Positions 12,230-21,054 are shown, counted from the first letter of the stretch. The stretch: DNA of 64,000 nucleotides from Ancrocorticia sp047602305 (GCA_047602305.1 JASGHO010000001.1:1364001-1428000); one strand, 5' to 3'. Program-made: numbers and translations. The notes: generated from the letters alone by a model not told the origin.

Positions 12230-13909
12230 GCCACGCGTCAGCTTGCGGTAAGCACCGGAGGTGGGACGAGCCGCCTCCGGTCCGAGACGCTCAATCTTGT
12301 TCTTCTCATAGGACTCGAAGTTACCTTCGAACCAGTACCAGTTCGAAGGCTCCTCCTGGGTGCCTTCGTAGGCAAGAATGTGGGTTGCCACGCGGTCAAG
12401 GAACCAGCGATCGTGGGTGATCACCACGGCGCAGCCGGGGAACTGCAACAGCGCGTTCTCCAGCGAGCCGAGGGTCTCGACGTCCAAATCGTTGGTCGGT
12501 TCGTCGAGGAGCAGAAGGTTTCCGCCCTGCTTGAGAGTGAGGGCGAGGTTGAGGCGGTTGCGCTCTCCACCGGAGAGGATTCCGGCCTTCTTCTGCTGAT
12601 CCGGACCCTTGAATCCGAAAGCGGAAACGTAGGCGCGCGACGGCATTTCGACGTTGCCCACCTGGATGAAGTCGAGGCCATCGGAGACGACCTCCCACAG
12701 CGACTTGTCCGGATCAATTCCGGCGCGGCTCTGATCCACATACGAGATCTTGACGGTCTCGCCGATCTTCAGATTGCCGTCATCGAGAGGTTCCAGGCCC
12801 ACGATGGTCTTGAACAGGGTGGTCTTACCCACGCCGTTGGGGCCGATGATGCCCACGATGCCGTTGCGCGGCAGCGAGAAGGACAGGCCGTCGATGAGTA
12901 CACGATCGTCGAAGCCCTTCTTGAGGTCCGAAGCTTCGAGAACGATGGAGCCCAGGCGCGGGCCCGGCGGAATCTGGATCTCTTCGAAGTCCAGCTTGCG
13001 GGTGCGCTCGGCCTCCGCAGCCATCTCCTCGTAGCGGTCCAGACGCGCCTTCGACTTGGCCTGACGGCCCTTGGCCGAGGAGCGAACCCATTCGAGTTCT
13101 TCCTTGAGGCGCTTGGCGAGCTTGGCGTCCTTCTTGCCCTGAACGGCAAGACGCGCTTCCTTCGTCTCCAGGTAAGCGGAGTAGTTGCCCTCGTAGGCGT
13201 AGAGGCGCCCGCGATCGACTTCAGCGATCCACTGCGCCACGTGATCGAGGAAGTAACGATCGTGGGTGACAGCAATGACGGCACCGGCGTAGTTCTGCAG
13301 GTGCTGCTCCAACCACAGGACGGACTCGGCGTCCAAGTGGTTGGTGGGCTCGTCGAGGAGCAGCAGGTCGGGAGCTTCGAGAAGCAACCGGCACAGCGCC
13401 ACGCGGCGGCGCTCGCCACCGGAGAGCACGTCCACCGGCATATCGCCCGGAGGGCAGCGCAGCGCGTCCATCGCCTGCTCCAGCTGGGAATCGAGATCCC
13501 ACGCGTTGGCAGCATCGATTTCCGTCTGCAACTTGCCCATCTCGTCCATGAGCGCGTCGAAGTCCGCATCCGGATCGGCCATTTCCTCGCCGATGGCGTT
13601 GAAACGGTTGATCTTGGCGTACATGTCCGCACGGCCCAGCTGCACGTTCTCCAGGACCGTCTTGTCCTCATCGAGCGGCGGCTCCTGCATGAGGATACCC
13701 ACGCTGTAGCCGGGGCTGAGGCGAGCCTCACCATTGGACGGCTCGTCCATTCCGGCCATGATCTTGAGGATCGTGGACTTACCCGCACCGTTCGGGCCGA
13801 CCATACCGATCTTGGCCCCGGGATAGAAGGCCATCGTCACGTCGTCAAGAATCGTCTTGTCCCCCACGCGCTTGAACGCGTGGATCATCTGATAGATGTA
13901 CTCAGCCAC
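12227..13909 (-). CDS. ettA: ABC-F protein, energy-dependent translational throttle EttA
   Basis: A 560-residue cytoplasmic ABC-F ATPase with two nucleotide-binding domains and no membrane segment; EttA binds the ribosomal E site and gates translation according to energy level. The N-terminus (AEYIYQMIHAFKRVGDKTIL) is the characteristic EttA sequence. Domain 1 has Walker A GPNGAGKST, signature LSGGERRRVALCR and Walker B LLLLDEPTNHLD; a linker with a long charged coiled coil (about 240-310) follows; domain 2 has GPNGVGKTT, LSGGERNRLNLA and LLLLDEPTNDLD. The frame is open upstream to 14236, but GTG 13909 is the start because it gives the family N-terminus and has GGAG in front. Single-gene unit after ssb. 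Confidence 0.95.
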   Translation of the reverse strand: MAEYIYQMIHAFKRVGDKTILDDVTMAFYPGAKIGMVGPNGAGKSTILKIMAGMDEPSNGEARLSPGYSVGILMQEPPLDEDKTVLENVQLGRADMYAKINRFNAIGEEMADPDADFDALMDEMGKLQTEIDAANAWDLDSQLEQAMDALRCPPGDMPVDVLSGGERRRVALCRLLLEAPDLLLLDEPTNHLDAESVLWLEQHLQNYAGAVIAVTHDRYFLDHVAQWIAEVDRGRLYAYEGNYSAYLETKEARLAVQGKKDAKLAKRLKEELEWVRSSAKGRQAKSKARLDRYEEMAAEAERTRKLDFEEIQIPPGPRLGSIVLEASDLKKGFDDRVLIDGLSFSLPRNGIVGIIGPNGVGKTTLFKTIVGLEPLDDGNLKIGETVKISYVDQSRAGIDPDKSLWEVVSDGLDFIQVGNVEMPSRAYVSAFGFKGPDQQKKAGILSGGERNRLNLALTLKQGGNLLLLDEPTNDLDVETLGSLENALLQFPGCAVVITHDRWFLDRVATHILAYEGTQEEPSNWYWFEGNFESYEKNKIERLGPEAARPTSGAYRKLTRG

Positions 13910-13962
13910 GAGGCTCCATCTCACTTGATTTGTTGCTTGCCTGCCGCCGCCGAAACTGGCGC

Positions 13963-13990
13963 GCGGCCCTGTACAAGAATACAGGGCCGC
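13963..13990. terminator. Hairpin between ssb and ettA
   Basis: GCGGCCCTGTA (13963-13973) pairs perfectly with TACAGGGCCGC (13980-13990) across a six-base loop. It lies between the ssb stop and the ettA start on the minus strand, where it could end ssb transcription. No strong T-run follows on the minus strand. Confidence 0.55.
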
Positions 13991-14072
13991 TTGACGAAAG
14001 TCCCCTGCGCGTGGTGACATCACACACGCTCCCGGGTTACTTCCCGGATTTCTCCCGCGGGCAACTCCCCGC

Positions 14073-14786
14073 TCACGATGACACGTTGGCCAGATGTCCC
14101 GCTGGGTCGACGACGACGTCCATCTCCACCTCGTTCTCCGCCACCAGTTCATCGCCGGATTCCGTCTCCTCGGCGATGCCGAGTTCACCATCCATGTCGC
14201 GAACCTCCCAGGGATCGCTTCCTTCGGGCGGGGCAAAGCTGCCGCTCACCGAGTAGCTGCCCTGCGCTTGGAAGCTGGATCGCCCGGGCTCAGCCGAAGC
14301 CCCAGTGCTGCCCGAATCTCCAGCCTCGGCTCCACCTTCAGTTCCAGCCGCAGACGCTGGCGAGGAAGCAACATTCGCTGCACTCTGTCCAGGTACCCCA
14401 TCCAGCTTGGGCGGTTCGGTGAGCCGGGCATGAATAAAATGACCCACACCCGTGCTCAGCTCGATTCCCACCGCGTCAGCGAGAATGTTGAATTCGGTGC
14501 GCTGCACCCCGTCCTTGTCCACCCACAGGCGCGGCACCAGGCGCCCGCGCACTAGAACCGGTGTTCCGCGCTGGACCGATCTGGCCACGTGCTGCCCGAG
14601 GGTGCCAAAGCAGCGCACCGCGTACCAGGCCGTTTCCCCATTCGTGTATTCATTCGCCTCGCGGTTGAACCTGCGGGCGGTGACTCCCACGCGAATCACC
14701 ACGGTGGATCTTTGTGGGTCCGCCCCGAACATGGTGGGAACCGCTCCCACGTATCCGCGCACCGTCACATACGTTTCGTTCGACAT
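14073..14786 (-). CDS. ssb: Single-stranded DNA-binding protein (SSB paralogue)
   Basis: A 237-residue protein with an N-terminal SSB-type OB fold (about residues 1-115; motifs TVVIRVGVTARRFNRE, WYAVRCFG and PVLVRGRLVPR) and a long Pro/Ser/Glu-rich tail. The tail is acidic but does not end in the DDDIPF-type peptide that recruits repair proteins in the main SSB, and it is not next to rpsF/rpsR, so this is probably a second, specialised SSB like those used in competence or repair in other actinobacteria. A clear AAGGAG site precedes ATG 14786. It lies between ettA and the GTPase pair, all on the minus strand with sizeable gaps, so co-transcription is uncertain. Confidence 0.85.
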   Translation of the reverse strand: MSNETYVTVRGYVGAVPTMFGADPQRSTVVIRVGVTARRFNREANEYTNGETAWYAVRCFGTLGQHVARSVQRGTPVLVRGRLVPRLWVDKDGVQRTEFNILADAVGIELSTGVGHFIHARLTEPPKLDGVPGQSAANVASSPASAAGTEGGAEAGDSGSTGASAEPGRSSFQAQGSYSVSGSFAPPEGSDPWEVRDMDGELGIAEETESGDELVAENEVEMDVVVDPAGHLANVSS

Positions 14787-14943
14787 CGTTGCTCCTTCAT
14801 GGCCAGTACCTCCGGCCTGATGCCAGCATGGAGCAATTCATCGAGTCACGTTGCCCGGCAGCGAACTGCTGTGGATGGGCAGTGCACGAAGCCGATCTGT
14901 GGATACTTCTAGCACTACCGTTTCGCACGAGACTGCGAGTTCG

Positions 14944-16383
14944 TCACACAGAGAGTCCCTCGCGCGCCCGGCGGTGGCGGTCCAGGACCTGCCGCGCTGT
15001 CTGCACCAAGAGCTCATCGGTCACGCGGGAAATGGCGTCCTGTGCACGTTGCTCAAACTCATGCGCAGCAGCAATACCGGCGGCCTGCTGGCGTCGTCGA
15101 CCCACAACGAAGGCTCCCGCGCCCGCCGCGATACCGACCAATGCAGTCACCACCCGCGCCGCAATCTCGGCCGACGGAATACCCATCACGGCCAAACCAA
15201 TGCCGAGACCAGCAAGAACAACTCCCAGCACCAGCCCCCACATCATCGCGCGTGGCACCTCGGCGATGGGCAGTGCGCGCACCTTGGTACCCACTGCTCG
15301 GCGCAGCCGCTCCGGCTCTGGAATCTCCTCGTCGAGGGCGTTCTGCCAGGAGTCCGGAAGCCCGGTCTTGACGTGGGCGAGCCAGGCGTCGCGCGAGGCC
15401 ACCACGGTGGCGTTCGAGGGTTGCTCCGGCTTCGCGATGGCTACGCGGCCCATGCTACTGCCCGCCTGCCGCAGCGACTCGGCGACCGCCGGAATACCGG
15501 TGGCCATGACGAGATGTGCGTTGAGGTCGGAAAGTTCCCGGCCATCAAGGCGCGCCTCGGAGGAGCCCAACCTACTGGAAACTCGCGCCCGGATCGTCTC
15601 CAGCTCGGCGAGCGCGGTGTCCAACGCCGCCTCGGTGTGATGGACTGCCTCGCGCAGCGCGTCGTGAATCGGGGTGAGCGTTGCCCGATCCTTGGCCGAG
15701 GTGGCGTACACCGGAACGCCCGCCAGGCCGTCGGCCTCCAGCAGGCGCTTGACGTCCTCGATGAGGAGAGGCACGCCCGCCGCGGGCACCAAATCGATCT
15801 GATTGAGCACCACAATCATGTGGTCACGGCGCTCGCGCATCGCCGCCAGGTAGCTGTCGTGGATGAGGTGATCGGCGTATTTCTGCGGGTCAAGCACCCA
15901 GATGAGCATGTCCACCCGAGGCAGGATGCGCGCCACCTGCGCCGAGTGGGTGAGGTCCACCGAGTCGTGGTCCGGCAGGTCGAGCAGCACCAGCGAATCC
16001 AGATCGGAGGTGCCCGCGGTGAGGATCGACTCGAAGTCAATGCGGCGCTTGGACGGCACCCCGATCATGTCGAGCAGCGTGCCCGCCTCAGCGTTCCAGA
16101 GGCAGGCAACCGGTTCGTGGGTGGTGGGGCGGCGGTCGCCCACCTCGGAGAAACCAAGGCCACTCAAGGCGTTGAAGAGGCTGGACTTACCCGATCCGGT
16201 GCCGCCCGCCAGCGCCGCCACGGTAAGCCCGAGGCCGGCATTGAGGCGCTCCTTGACCAGCTGAAGCTCGCGCCGCGAGCGCTCGGCGATGAAGGGATCA
16301 ATGTATTCGCTGCTCGTGGTCATTGCTTCTTCGAGCCGCGCGATGCGGGCCAGCACCTCAGCCGCGTTCATGCCGTCAGTCAC
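14944..16383 (-). CDS. Dynamin-like/YfjP-type membrane GTPase, downstream partner
   Basis: A 479-residue GTPase. G1 is GGTGSGKSS at about 60-68, G3 is DLPDHDS (about 135-141) and G4 is NQID (194-197), a complete nucleotide site of the dynamin/Era-like class. Towards the C-terminus (about 355-425) two hydrophobic segments (PRAMMWGLVLGVVLAGLGIG and RVVTALVGIAAGAGAFVVG) form a membrane hairpin, followed by a basic tail and a helical end. The GTG start has GAGGAGA eight bases upstream. It is 11 bases after a second GTPase gene, so the two form an operon. Such pairs are widespread in actinobacteria; in Streptomyces a dynamin pair supports cell division. That this pair does the same is inference. 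Confidence 0.8.
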   Translation of the reverse strand: MTDGMNAAEVLARIARLEEAMTTSSEYIDPFIAERSRRELQLVKERLNAGLGLTVAALAGGTGSGKSSLFNALSGLGFSEVGDRRPTTHEPVACLWNAEAGTLLDMIGVPSKRRIDFESILTAGTSDLDSLVLLDLPDHDSVDLTHSAQVARILPRVDMLIWVLDPQKYADHLIHDSYLAAMRERRDHMIVVLNQIDLVPAAGVPLLIEDVKRLLEADGLAGVPVYATSAKDRATLTPIHDALREAVHHTEAALDTALAELETIRARVSSRLGSSEARLDGRELSDLNAHLVMATGIPAVAESLRQAGSSMGRVAIAKPEQPSNATVVASRDAWLAHVKTGLPDSWQNALDEEIPEPERLRRAVGTKVRALPIAEVPRAMMWGLVLGVVLAGLGIGLAVMGIPSAEIAARVVTALVGIAAGAGAFVVGRRRQQAAGIAAAHEFEQRAQDAISRVTDELLVQTARQVLDRHRRAREGLSV

Positions 16384-16394
16384 GTATGTTCTCC

Positions 16395-17948
16395 TCAGAT
16401 CCGGTCCATGTATTCGCTGGCGCGCAGCCGCAGCTGGCGGCCGTCACCCACCTCGATGCCGTCCAATACCTCCTGGTATGACGCCATGACGCTGTCGATC
16501 GCCTGGGTGAGGCGATCGGAGAGTTTCTCGCGCGCGTTGCGTACCAGGGGGCGCATCTTCAGGTGAGCGGTTGCTTGTTCGGCGCCCGCGACTCCCCCGG
16601 CTGCCGCCCCCAGCAGCGCCAGGACTCCGGCCTCTCGCAGCCACGGGTTGGGCTCCATGCCCGCAGTGAGCGCGGCGAGGTCATCTCGCCACCCCTCCAT
16701 CGCCTCGTCCACGAGCGCGGATACATTCACTCCCGCATGACCGTGGGCCTGGTAGTCCTTGGTTTCGACGATGTCGCGCCGCCACGCCGTTTGAATGGCC
16801 GCGTCCGTGGTGATGACGCCCTGATTGAGGCCCACGCGGATGGCGTTGAGGACCCCGTCAAACACGGCTTCCATCGCGTTGTCGCGTTCCTTGAGTTGGC
16901 GCCGCCGCAGGATTCCCGGCTGTTCACCGGTGGCGAGGGAGGCGAGCGCGCCGCCGGAGGAGGCGAACGAGAGCCACGAGGTGGTGGGAGCGCCCTGACC
17001 GTATCGGCCCATTTTGGCGTTGGTAGTCAGCTTGGAAAGCGGCTGGGCAGCAGCGAGGCGAATCTTGTCGCCAAGATCGCGCACCGAGTTGGCCTGCATC
17101 TCCACCGCTTCAGAAAGCTCGAGAAGCTGGCGGCGCAGCTGCGGCAGCATCGCTTGCGTGGTGCGGTCCACCAGTTCGGCGCCCCTGTGCGAGGCGGCGA
17201 TTTCTTCGAGCCAGCTCCGCAGTGGGGCCACCGATTCGTTGGGCAGCAGTCCCTCGTGGGGCCCCGCGTCCGCGATCAGCATGAGGGGATCGTCAGAAAT
17301 CCCGACCTCCCCCATCCGCGTCTCCAAGTCACTGCGAACCGTCTCGCGCGCCCGCTGCGACACCCGGTTGAGCACGACGGCCGTGGACATTCCCCGCCGG
17401 TGCGCATCATCGAGGGTCTGCCAGGCCTGCGCGTCCCCGTAGCGCGACGCCGTGGTAACGAAAACCCACAGGTCAGCGGCATCGAGGAGCCTGCGCGCAA
17501 GCTCACGATTGGCCGCCTCCACCGAATCCAGATCCGGCGCGTCCACGAGAATAATCCCGGGAACCGCGCACTCGGAAACGGCCAACTTTCCCATATCAAG
17601 AAGCCCGTGCCCCTCCAGGGAATCGACATCCGAGGGGTGGGCGGCAATGAGCGGCCGACGCGTGGTGGGCCGCAGAACGGAGGCCGGCGAGACCTCTTCC
17701 CCCAACAGAGAGTTGAAAAGGGTGGATTTTCCCGCCCCCGAGGACCCTCCCAGAACGACGACGGCCGGCAACCCCGCCGTCTGCAAATGCGGCAGGATTC
17801 TCGTGCGCAACTGGGTAAACAGCTGCGCGCGCGACTCGGCCAGCTGTATCGACCCCGGCATCTCCAGAGGCAGCTGGGCATTCTCTAGCGCGGCGACCGT
17901 CCGCTCAACGAGGTTGGCAAGCTCACGGTTAGTAGTTCTGGCATTCAC
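16395..17948 (-). CDS. Dynamin-like/YfjP-type GTPase, upstream partner with degenerate G4
   Basis: A 517-residue protein with G1 GGSSGAGKST at residues 67-76 and G3 DAPDLDS (136-142). At the place of the guanine-specifying NKxD/NQID motif it reads NRVS (194-197), so base selection may be altered or rely on its partner. The rest is helical, with a weakly hydrophobic Ala/Gly-rich segment near 465-485 (VLALLGAAAGGVAGAEQA) that could touch membrane, and no obvious transmembrane hairpin. It lies upstream of and 11 bases from the companion GTPase gene. The start is GTG at 17948; GGAGGA abuts it closely, so the ribosome site may instead be the GGAG a few bases earlier. Confidence 0.78.
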   Translation of the reverse strand: MNARTTNRELANLVERTVAALENAQLPLEMPGSIQLAESRAQLFTQLRTRILPHLQTAGLPAVVVLGGSSGAGKSTLFNSLLGEEVSPASVLRPTTRRPLIAAHPSDVDSLEGHGLLDMGKLAVSECAVPGIILVDAPDLDSVEAANRELARRLLDAADLWVFVTTASRYGDAQAWQTLDDAHRRGMSTAVVLNRVSQRARETVRSDLETRMGEVGISDDPLMLIADAGPHEGLLPNESVAPLRSWLEEIAASHRGAELVDRTTQAMLPQLRRQLLELSEAVEMQANSVRDLGDKIRLAAAQPLSKLTTNAKMGRYGQGAPTTSWLSFASSGGALASLATGEQPGILRRRQLKERDNAMEAVFDGVLNAIRVGLNQGVITTDAAIQTAWRRDIVETKDYQAHGHAGVNVSALVDEAMEGWRDDLAALTAGMEPNPWLREAGVLALLGAAAGGVAGAEQATAHLKMRPLVRNAREKLSDRLTQAIDSVMASYQEVLDGIEVGDGRQLRLRASEYMDRI

Positions 17949-18033
17949 TCCTCCATTCTCCCCGAAAACTTCACGCGAGCGGAATCCACCACGGCATGTA
18001 CGCAGTTCGGAACGTTAATCGATAGTTTTTGGG

Positions 18034-18110
18034 ACGACGACGGCGTGTGCGAAAGTTGCGCCGTCACGGCCGGGCCGTCACGACGAGAGGTGAGGGGACG
18101 CCGTCGTCGT
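18034..18110. repeat. Large inverted repeat with internal direct repeats upstream of tRNA-Arg
   Basis: ACGACGACGGCGT (18034-18046) and its exact complement ACGCCGTCGTCGT (18098-18110) bracket two direct copies of CCGTCACG (about 18060-18067 and 18076-18083). The whole can fold into a long cruciform or RNA hairpin. A second smaller hairpin, GTGAAAGC-TT-GCTTTCAC, follows at 18146-18163. This fills most of the 307-base gap between the GTPase operon and the tRNA; its role is unknown. Confidence 0.5.
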
Positions 18111-18255
18111 CGTGCCGGGGACAGCCGACTTCCTGACCTTCAGTCGTGAAAGCTTGCTTTCACACTTCAGATTGCGTCGTCGTAATCTTCATGAGGTGAA
18201 TAACGCGCGAAGATTTGGCCGGACTCCCCTGTCACCCCGTATAGTGTGAGTGCCC

Positions 18256-18331
18256 GCCTCCATAGCTCAATGGATAGAGCAACGGCCTTCTAATCCGTAG
18301 GTTGCGCGTTCGAGTCGCGCTGGAGGCACCA
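18256..18331 (+). tRNA. tRNA-Arg (anticodon TCT)
   Basis: A complete cloverleaf: acceptor GCCTCCA (18256-18262) with TGGAGGC (18321-18327), D arm GCTC-AATGGATA-GAGC, anticodon loop CTTCTAA with anticodon TCT at 18289-18291, T arm GCGCG-TTCGAGT-CGCGC, discriminator A and encoded CCA. The anticodon stem ACGGC/TCCGT has a C-T mismatch next to the loop (positions 31-39), which is unusual but tolerated in some tRNAs. It reads AGA codons, which are rare in this G+C-rich window. Confidence 0.95.
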
Positions 18332-18405
18332 ACAACTAATCGGGTAATCGGGAGAACGTTCCCAATCCCACCCATAAGTCTCGGTCAATGTCCTTGCAAA
18401 CCTAG

Positions 18406-18411
18406 TACGAT
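18406..18411 (+). promoter_or_regulatory. -10 box TACGAT giving a leaderless orn transcript
   Basis: TACGAT ends exactly six bases before the GTG start of orn at 18418, the same geometry as at the LacI-type regulator and vapB. No properly spaced ribosome site exists. A weak -35-like GGTCAA lies 17 bases further upstream. Confidence 0.5.
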
Positions 18412-18417
18412 GGACGG

Positions 18418-19065
18418 GTGAGTTACCGCGTGTTAAAGAACCCGATTGTCTGGATCGATTGTGAGATGACCGGTCTGGACCTGTCCATTGATGAACTGGT
18501 GGAAGTCTCCGTCGTTATTACGGATGCCGAGCTGAATCCGGTCGATGAAGGCCTGGATCTCCTCGTCAAGCCGTCACCCGAAGCGGTTGCCCACATGGAC
18601 GATTTCGTTCGCAACATGCACACGAAGTCCGGGCTCATTGACGAATGGGATGAGGGACTGAGCCTCGAAGAAGCAGAAGTTCAGGTTCTCGAATACATCA
18701 AGAAGTTCATCCCCGAGGTGCGCCGCGCGCCGCTCGGCGGCAACTCCGTGGCAACGGACAAGACGTTCCTGGAGAAGTACATGCCGGACGTCATCGATCA
18801 CCTGCACTATCGCATCATCGACGTCTCGTCGATCAAGGAGCTTGCGAAGCGCTGGTACCCCCGCACCTACTTCAACTCTCCCGAGAAGACCGGCAACCAC
18901 CGCGCCCTCGGGGACATCTACGACTCCATCGACGAGCTTCGCTACTACCGTGGCATCTTGATGCCGCGCGGCGATGGGCCCACGTCAAAGGAATGCGAAA
19001 AGGTCGCCAAGGCCGCGGCGGGCCAGACGGTCAAGCTGGCACTGCAGCGGGCCAGCCAGGACTGA
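18418..19065 (+). CDS. orn: Oligoribonuclease
   Basis: A 215-residue DEDDh 3'-5' exonuclease that degrades 2-5 nt RNA fragments and pGpG to nucleotides. Motif Exo I is WIDCEMTGL (about 12-20), Exo II is in PLGGNSVATDKTFLEKYMP, and Exo III is NHRALGDIYDSI with the catalytic His and Asp. Length is close to other actinobacterial Orn proteins. The start is GTG 18418, placed by the -10 box upstream and by the conserved N-terminus. It follows tRNA-Arg, as often seen in actinobacteria, and is followed by a terminator-like stem. Confidence 0.95.
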   Translation: MSYRVLKNPIVWIDCEMTGLDLSIDELVEVSVVITDAELNPVDEGLDLLVKPSPEAVAHMDDFVRNMHTKSGLIDEWDEGLSLEEAEVQVLEYIKKFIPEVRRAPLGGNSVATDKTFLEKYMPDVIDHLHYRIIDVSSIKELAKRWYPRTYFNSPEKTGNHRALGDIYDSIDELRYYRGILMPRGDGPTSKECEKVAKAAAGQTVKLALQRASQD

Positions 19066-19077
19066 GACATACGGATT

Positions 19078-19113
19078 GAGGGGCTCTACTCGCGCGGCGA
19101 TGTGGGGCCCCTC
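19078..19113. terminator. Hairpin after orn
   Basis: GAGGGGC (19078-19084) pairs with GCCCCTC (19107-19113) a few bases after the orn stop. It is short with a long loop, so termination is a reasonable but weak inference. Confidence 0.4.
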
Positions 19114-19145
19114 GTTCGCACCCGGATACTCACGCCACATCGCAA

Positions 19146-19161
19146 AGTGATGTAGATCACA
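19146..19161. promoter_or_regulatory. CRP/GlxR-like operator AGTGATGTAGATCACA
   Basis: This 16-mer matches the CRP-family (GlxR) consensus TGTGANNTANNTCACA at all defined positions except the first base. It lies in the 408-base region upstream of a sugar MFS transporter, where cAMP-dependent control would make sense. The distance to the start codon (about 310 bases) is long, so an unmapped promoter in between is implied. No CRP-type regulator is in the window. Confidence 0.5.
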
Positions 19162-19473
19162 TAATAGGTGGGTTGATCGGAAACCCAAACGAAACATGCC
19201 CGATTCCACACGATCACATGTAGGACAATCCGCATTCACCACAGCTTCTCCTGTCATTTACTGAAAAATAACCCCGTTCATTCGGTCACAAAGCCACACA
19301 TCATAGGTTTTCCATCCCGACGCCATGTGAGAAACGGGGTGTCCACTACGTAAAACAACTAAGAATCGCAGCTACCCGGACGTAGCCTATCTGGAAGTTG
19401 ACTGGCATCACATCCACCATCGATGTCATGAGTTGCCAGTGAACTCCGCACACAATCTACGAAGGGAACCTCG

Positions 19474-20883
19474 ATGTCGAGCTCTTCTGCACCCCAGAAA
19501 ACAGGGGTCAACGGACTTGTCATTCGAAGCGCAATTGTCGCTTCACTTGGCGGTCTCATTTTTGGATTTGATACCGCAGTGATCTCCGGAGCCATTTCCT
19601 CCCTGGAAGTGGTCTTCAGCCTCACTCCCTACGATCTCGGCTTCGCCGTCGCCATTGCGACCGTCGGAACCGTGCTCGGTGCCATCATCGCGGGCCGTCT
19701 TGCCGAGCAGTACGGACGTCACAAGATCCTGTTCATCATCGGCCTGATCTACATCGCCGCCTCCTTCGGAACGGCGCTGGCCCTGAACTTCTCGATGCTG
19801 AACATCTTCCGATTCATCGGCGGCGTCGGCGTGGGCATGTCCTCCGTGGTAGCCCCGATCTACACAGCCGAGATCTCCCCGGCAGCAATCCGTGGCCGCC
19901 TCGTGGGCCTGGTCCAGTTCAATATCGTGTTCGGTATTCTGCTGGCCTACCTCTCCAACTTCATCATCAACCAGATCATGGGCGACGAACTCGACAAGTG
20001 GCGCTGGATGCTCGGCGTGATGGCTGTTCCGTCCATCCTCTTCGTCCTGCTCCTGTTCACCACCCCCGAGACTCCTCGCTGGCTCATCTCCCATGGCCGC
20101 GAACAAGAGGGTGTCAAGATCTCTCGCAAGCTCTGCTCGACTCAGGCAGAGTCCGATCAGCAGCTGGCCGAGATCCGTGGCCAGATCGAAGAGGATCGCA
20201 AGCTCGGCAGCAAGAAGGTCAGCCTGTTTGCACCGCGCTACCGCAAGGTCGTCATGATGGCCTTCCTCATCGCCGCCTTCAACCAGCTCTCCGGCATCAA
20301 CGCCATCCTCTACTACGCCCCCAAGGTGTTCACCAGCGCTGGCGCCTCCGAGTCCCTGGCAACCCTGCTCCCGGTGTTTGTGGGCCTCATGAACCTCGTG
20401 GCAACAATGACGGCACTGACCGTGATCGACAAGCTCGGCCGCCGCACACTGATGATCGTCGGTTCGATCGGCTACCTCATCAGCCTCGGCTTCATCGCCG
20501 CCGTGATGTTCTACTACGAAGTGGGCAAGGCTGGGCAATTCGACGACACCTCGGTGACCCTCGTGTTCATCGGTCTGCTCGTCTTCATCGCCGCCCACGC
20601 CTTCGGCCAGGGCTCCGTGATCTGGGTGTTCATCTCCGAGATCTTCCCGCAGGAAGTGCGCGCTTCCGGTCAGTCGTTCGGCTCCATGACCCACTGGGTC
20701 TTCGCCGCGATCACCACCTACGCCTTCCCGCCGCTCATCGCCGCTCTCGGCGGCGGCGTGGCCTTCCTCGTGTTCTTCGTGTGCATGCTCGGCCAGCTCC
20801 TGTGGGTGCTGCGTGTCATGCCCGAGACGAAGGGCGTTCCGCTCGAGAAGATGGCAGCCAAGCTCGGCCTCGACAAGGCCTGA
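19474..20883 (+). CDS. Sugar porter (MFS, sugar:H+ symporter family)
   Basis: A 469-residue, 12-helix membrane protein of the MFS sugar porter family (XylE/GalP/GlcP type). The family signatures are visible: GFDTAVISGA in helix 1, GRLAEQYGRHK in loop 2-3, PIYTAEISPAAIRGRLV after helix 4, PETPRWLISHGRE before the central loop, QLSGINAILYYAP in helix 7 and PETKGVPLE at the C-terminus. An AAGGGA ribosome site precedes the ATG. It is followed 238 bases later by a PfkB-type sugar kinase, suggesting uptake of a free sugar, perhaps fructose or glucose, and then phosphorylation. A GlxR-like box lies in the upstream region. Confidence 0.93.
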   Translation: MSSSSAPQKTGVNGLVIRSAIVASLGGLIFGFDTAVISGAISSLEVVFSLTPYDLGFAVAIATVGTVLGAIIAGRLAEQYGRHKILFIIGLIYIAASFGTALALNFSMLNIFRFIGGVGVGMSSVVAPIYTAEISPAAIRGRLVGLVQFNIVFGILLAYLSNFIINQIMGDELDKWRWMLGVMAVPSILFVLLLFTTPETPRWLISHGREQEGVKISRKLCSTQAESDQQLAEIRGQIEEDRKLGSKKVSLFAPRYRKVVMMAFLIAAFNQLSGINAILYYAPKVFTSAGASESLATLLPVFVGLMNLVATMTALTVIDKLGRRTLMIVGSIGYLISLGFIAAVMFYYEVGKAGQFDDTSVTLVFIGLLVFIAAHAFGQGSVIWVFISEIFPQEVRASGQSFGSMTHWVFAAITTYAFPPLIAALGGGVAFLVFFVCMLGQLLWVLRVMPETKGVPLEKMAAKLGLDKA

Positions 20884-20964
20884 GCATCCGCTGATGCCTC
20901 TCATGTCTCTCCGGGTTTCCCTCCGCAGATGCGTGCGGGTATCCCGCCGGAGATAACGTAGATT

Positions 20965-21009
20965 AGCTGGTGTTGTAGGTGCATATTTTTGGCTCTTACA
21001 ACACCAGCT
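20965..21009. terminator. Hairpin between sugar porter and sugar kinase genes
   Basis: AGCTGGTGTTGTA (20965-20977) pairs perfectly with TACAACACCAGCT (20997-21009), followed by TTTCTATC. It can end the porter transcript, or act as an attenuator if the two genes are read together. Confidence 0.6.
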
Positions 21010-21042
21010 TTCTATCAGATGAATAAATATCAACTTTTCTTC

Positions 21043-21054
21043 CCGCTTAAGCGG
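21043..21054. promoter_or_regulatory. Operator-like palindrome CCGCTTAAGCGG
   Basis: A perfect 12-bp palindrome with the central CG-rich half sites typical of LacI/GalR operators, about 70 bases before the sugar kinase start. It suggests control by a sugar-responsive LacI-type repressor, which could be the one at 461 or one outside the window. Confidence 0.45.

Noticed and set aside
13910..14236. N-terminal extension of EttA in the open frame
   Set aside because: It overlaps the ssb gene and is not family-like; GTG 13909 gives the exact EttA start.
14851..16566. 571-codon open frame opposite the dynamin-like GTPase genes
   Set aside because: It lies antisense to a well-supported GTPase gene, is rich in Arg/His/Gly with no family similarity, and has no ribosome site; it is a by-product of G+C-rich codon use.
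19543..21033. 496-codon open frame opposite the sugar porter gene
   Set aside because: Composition dominated by His, Glu, Asp and Gly is the typical antisense of a hydrophobic membrane protein gene.
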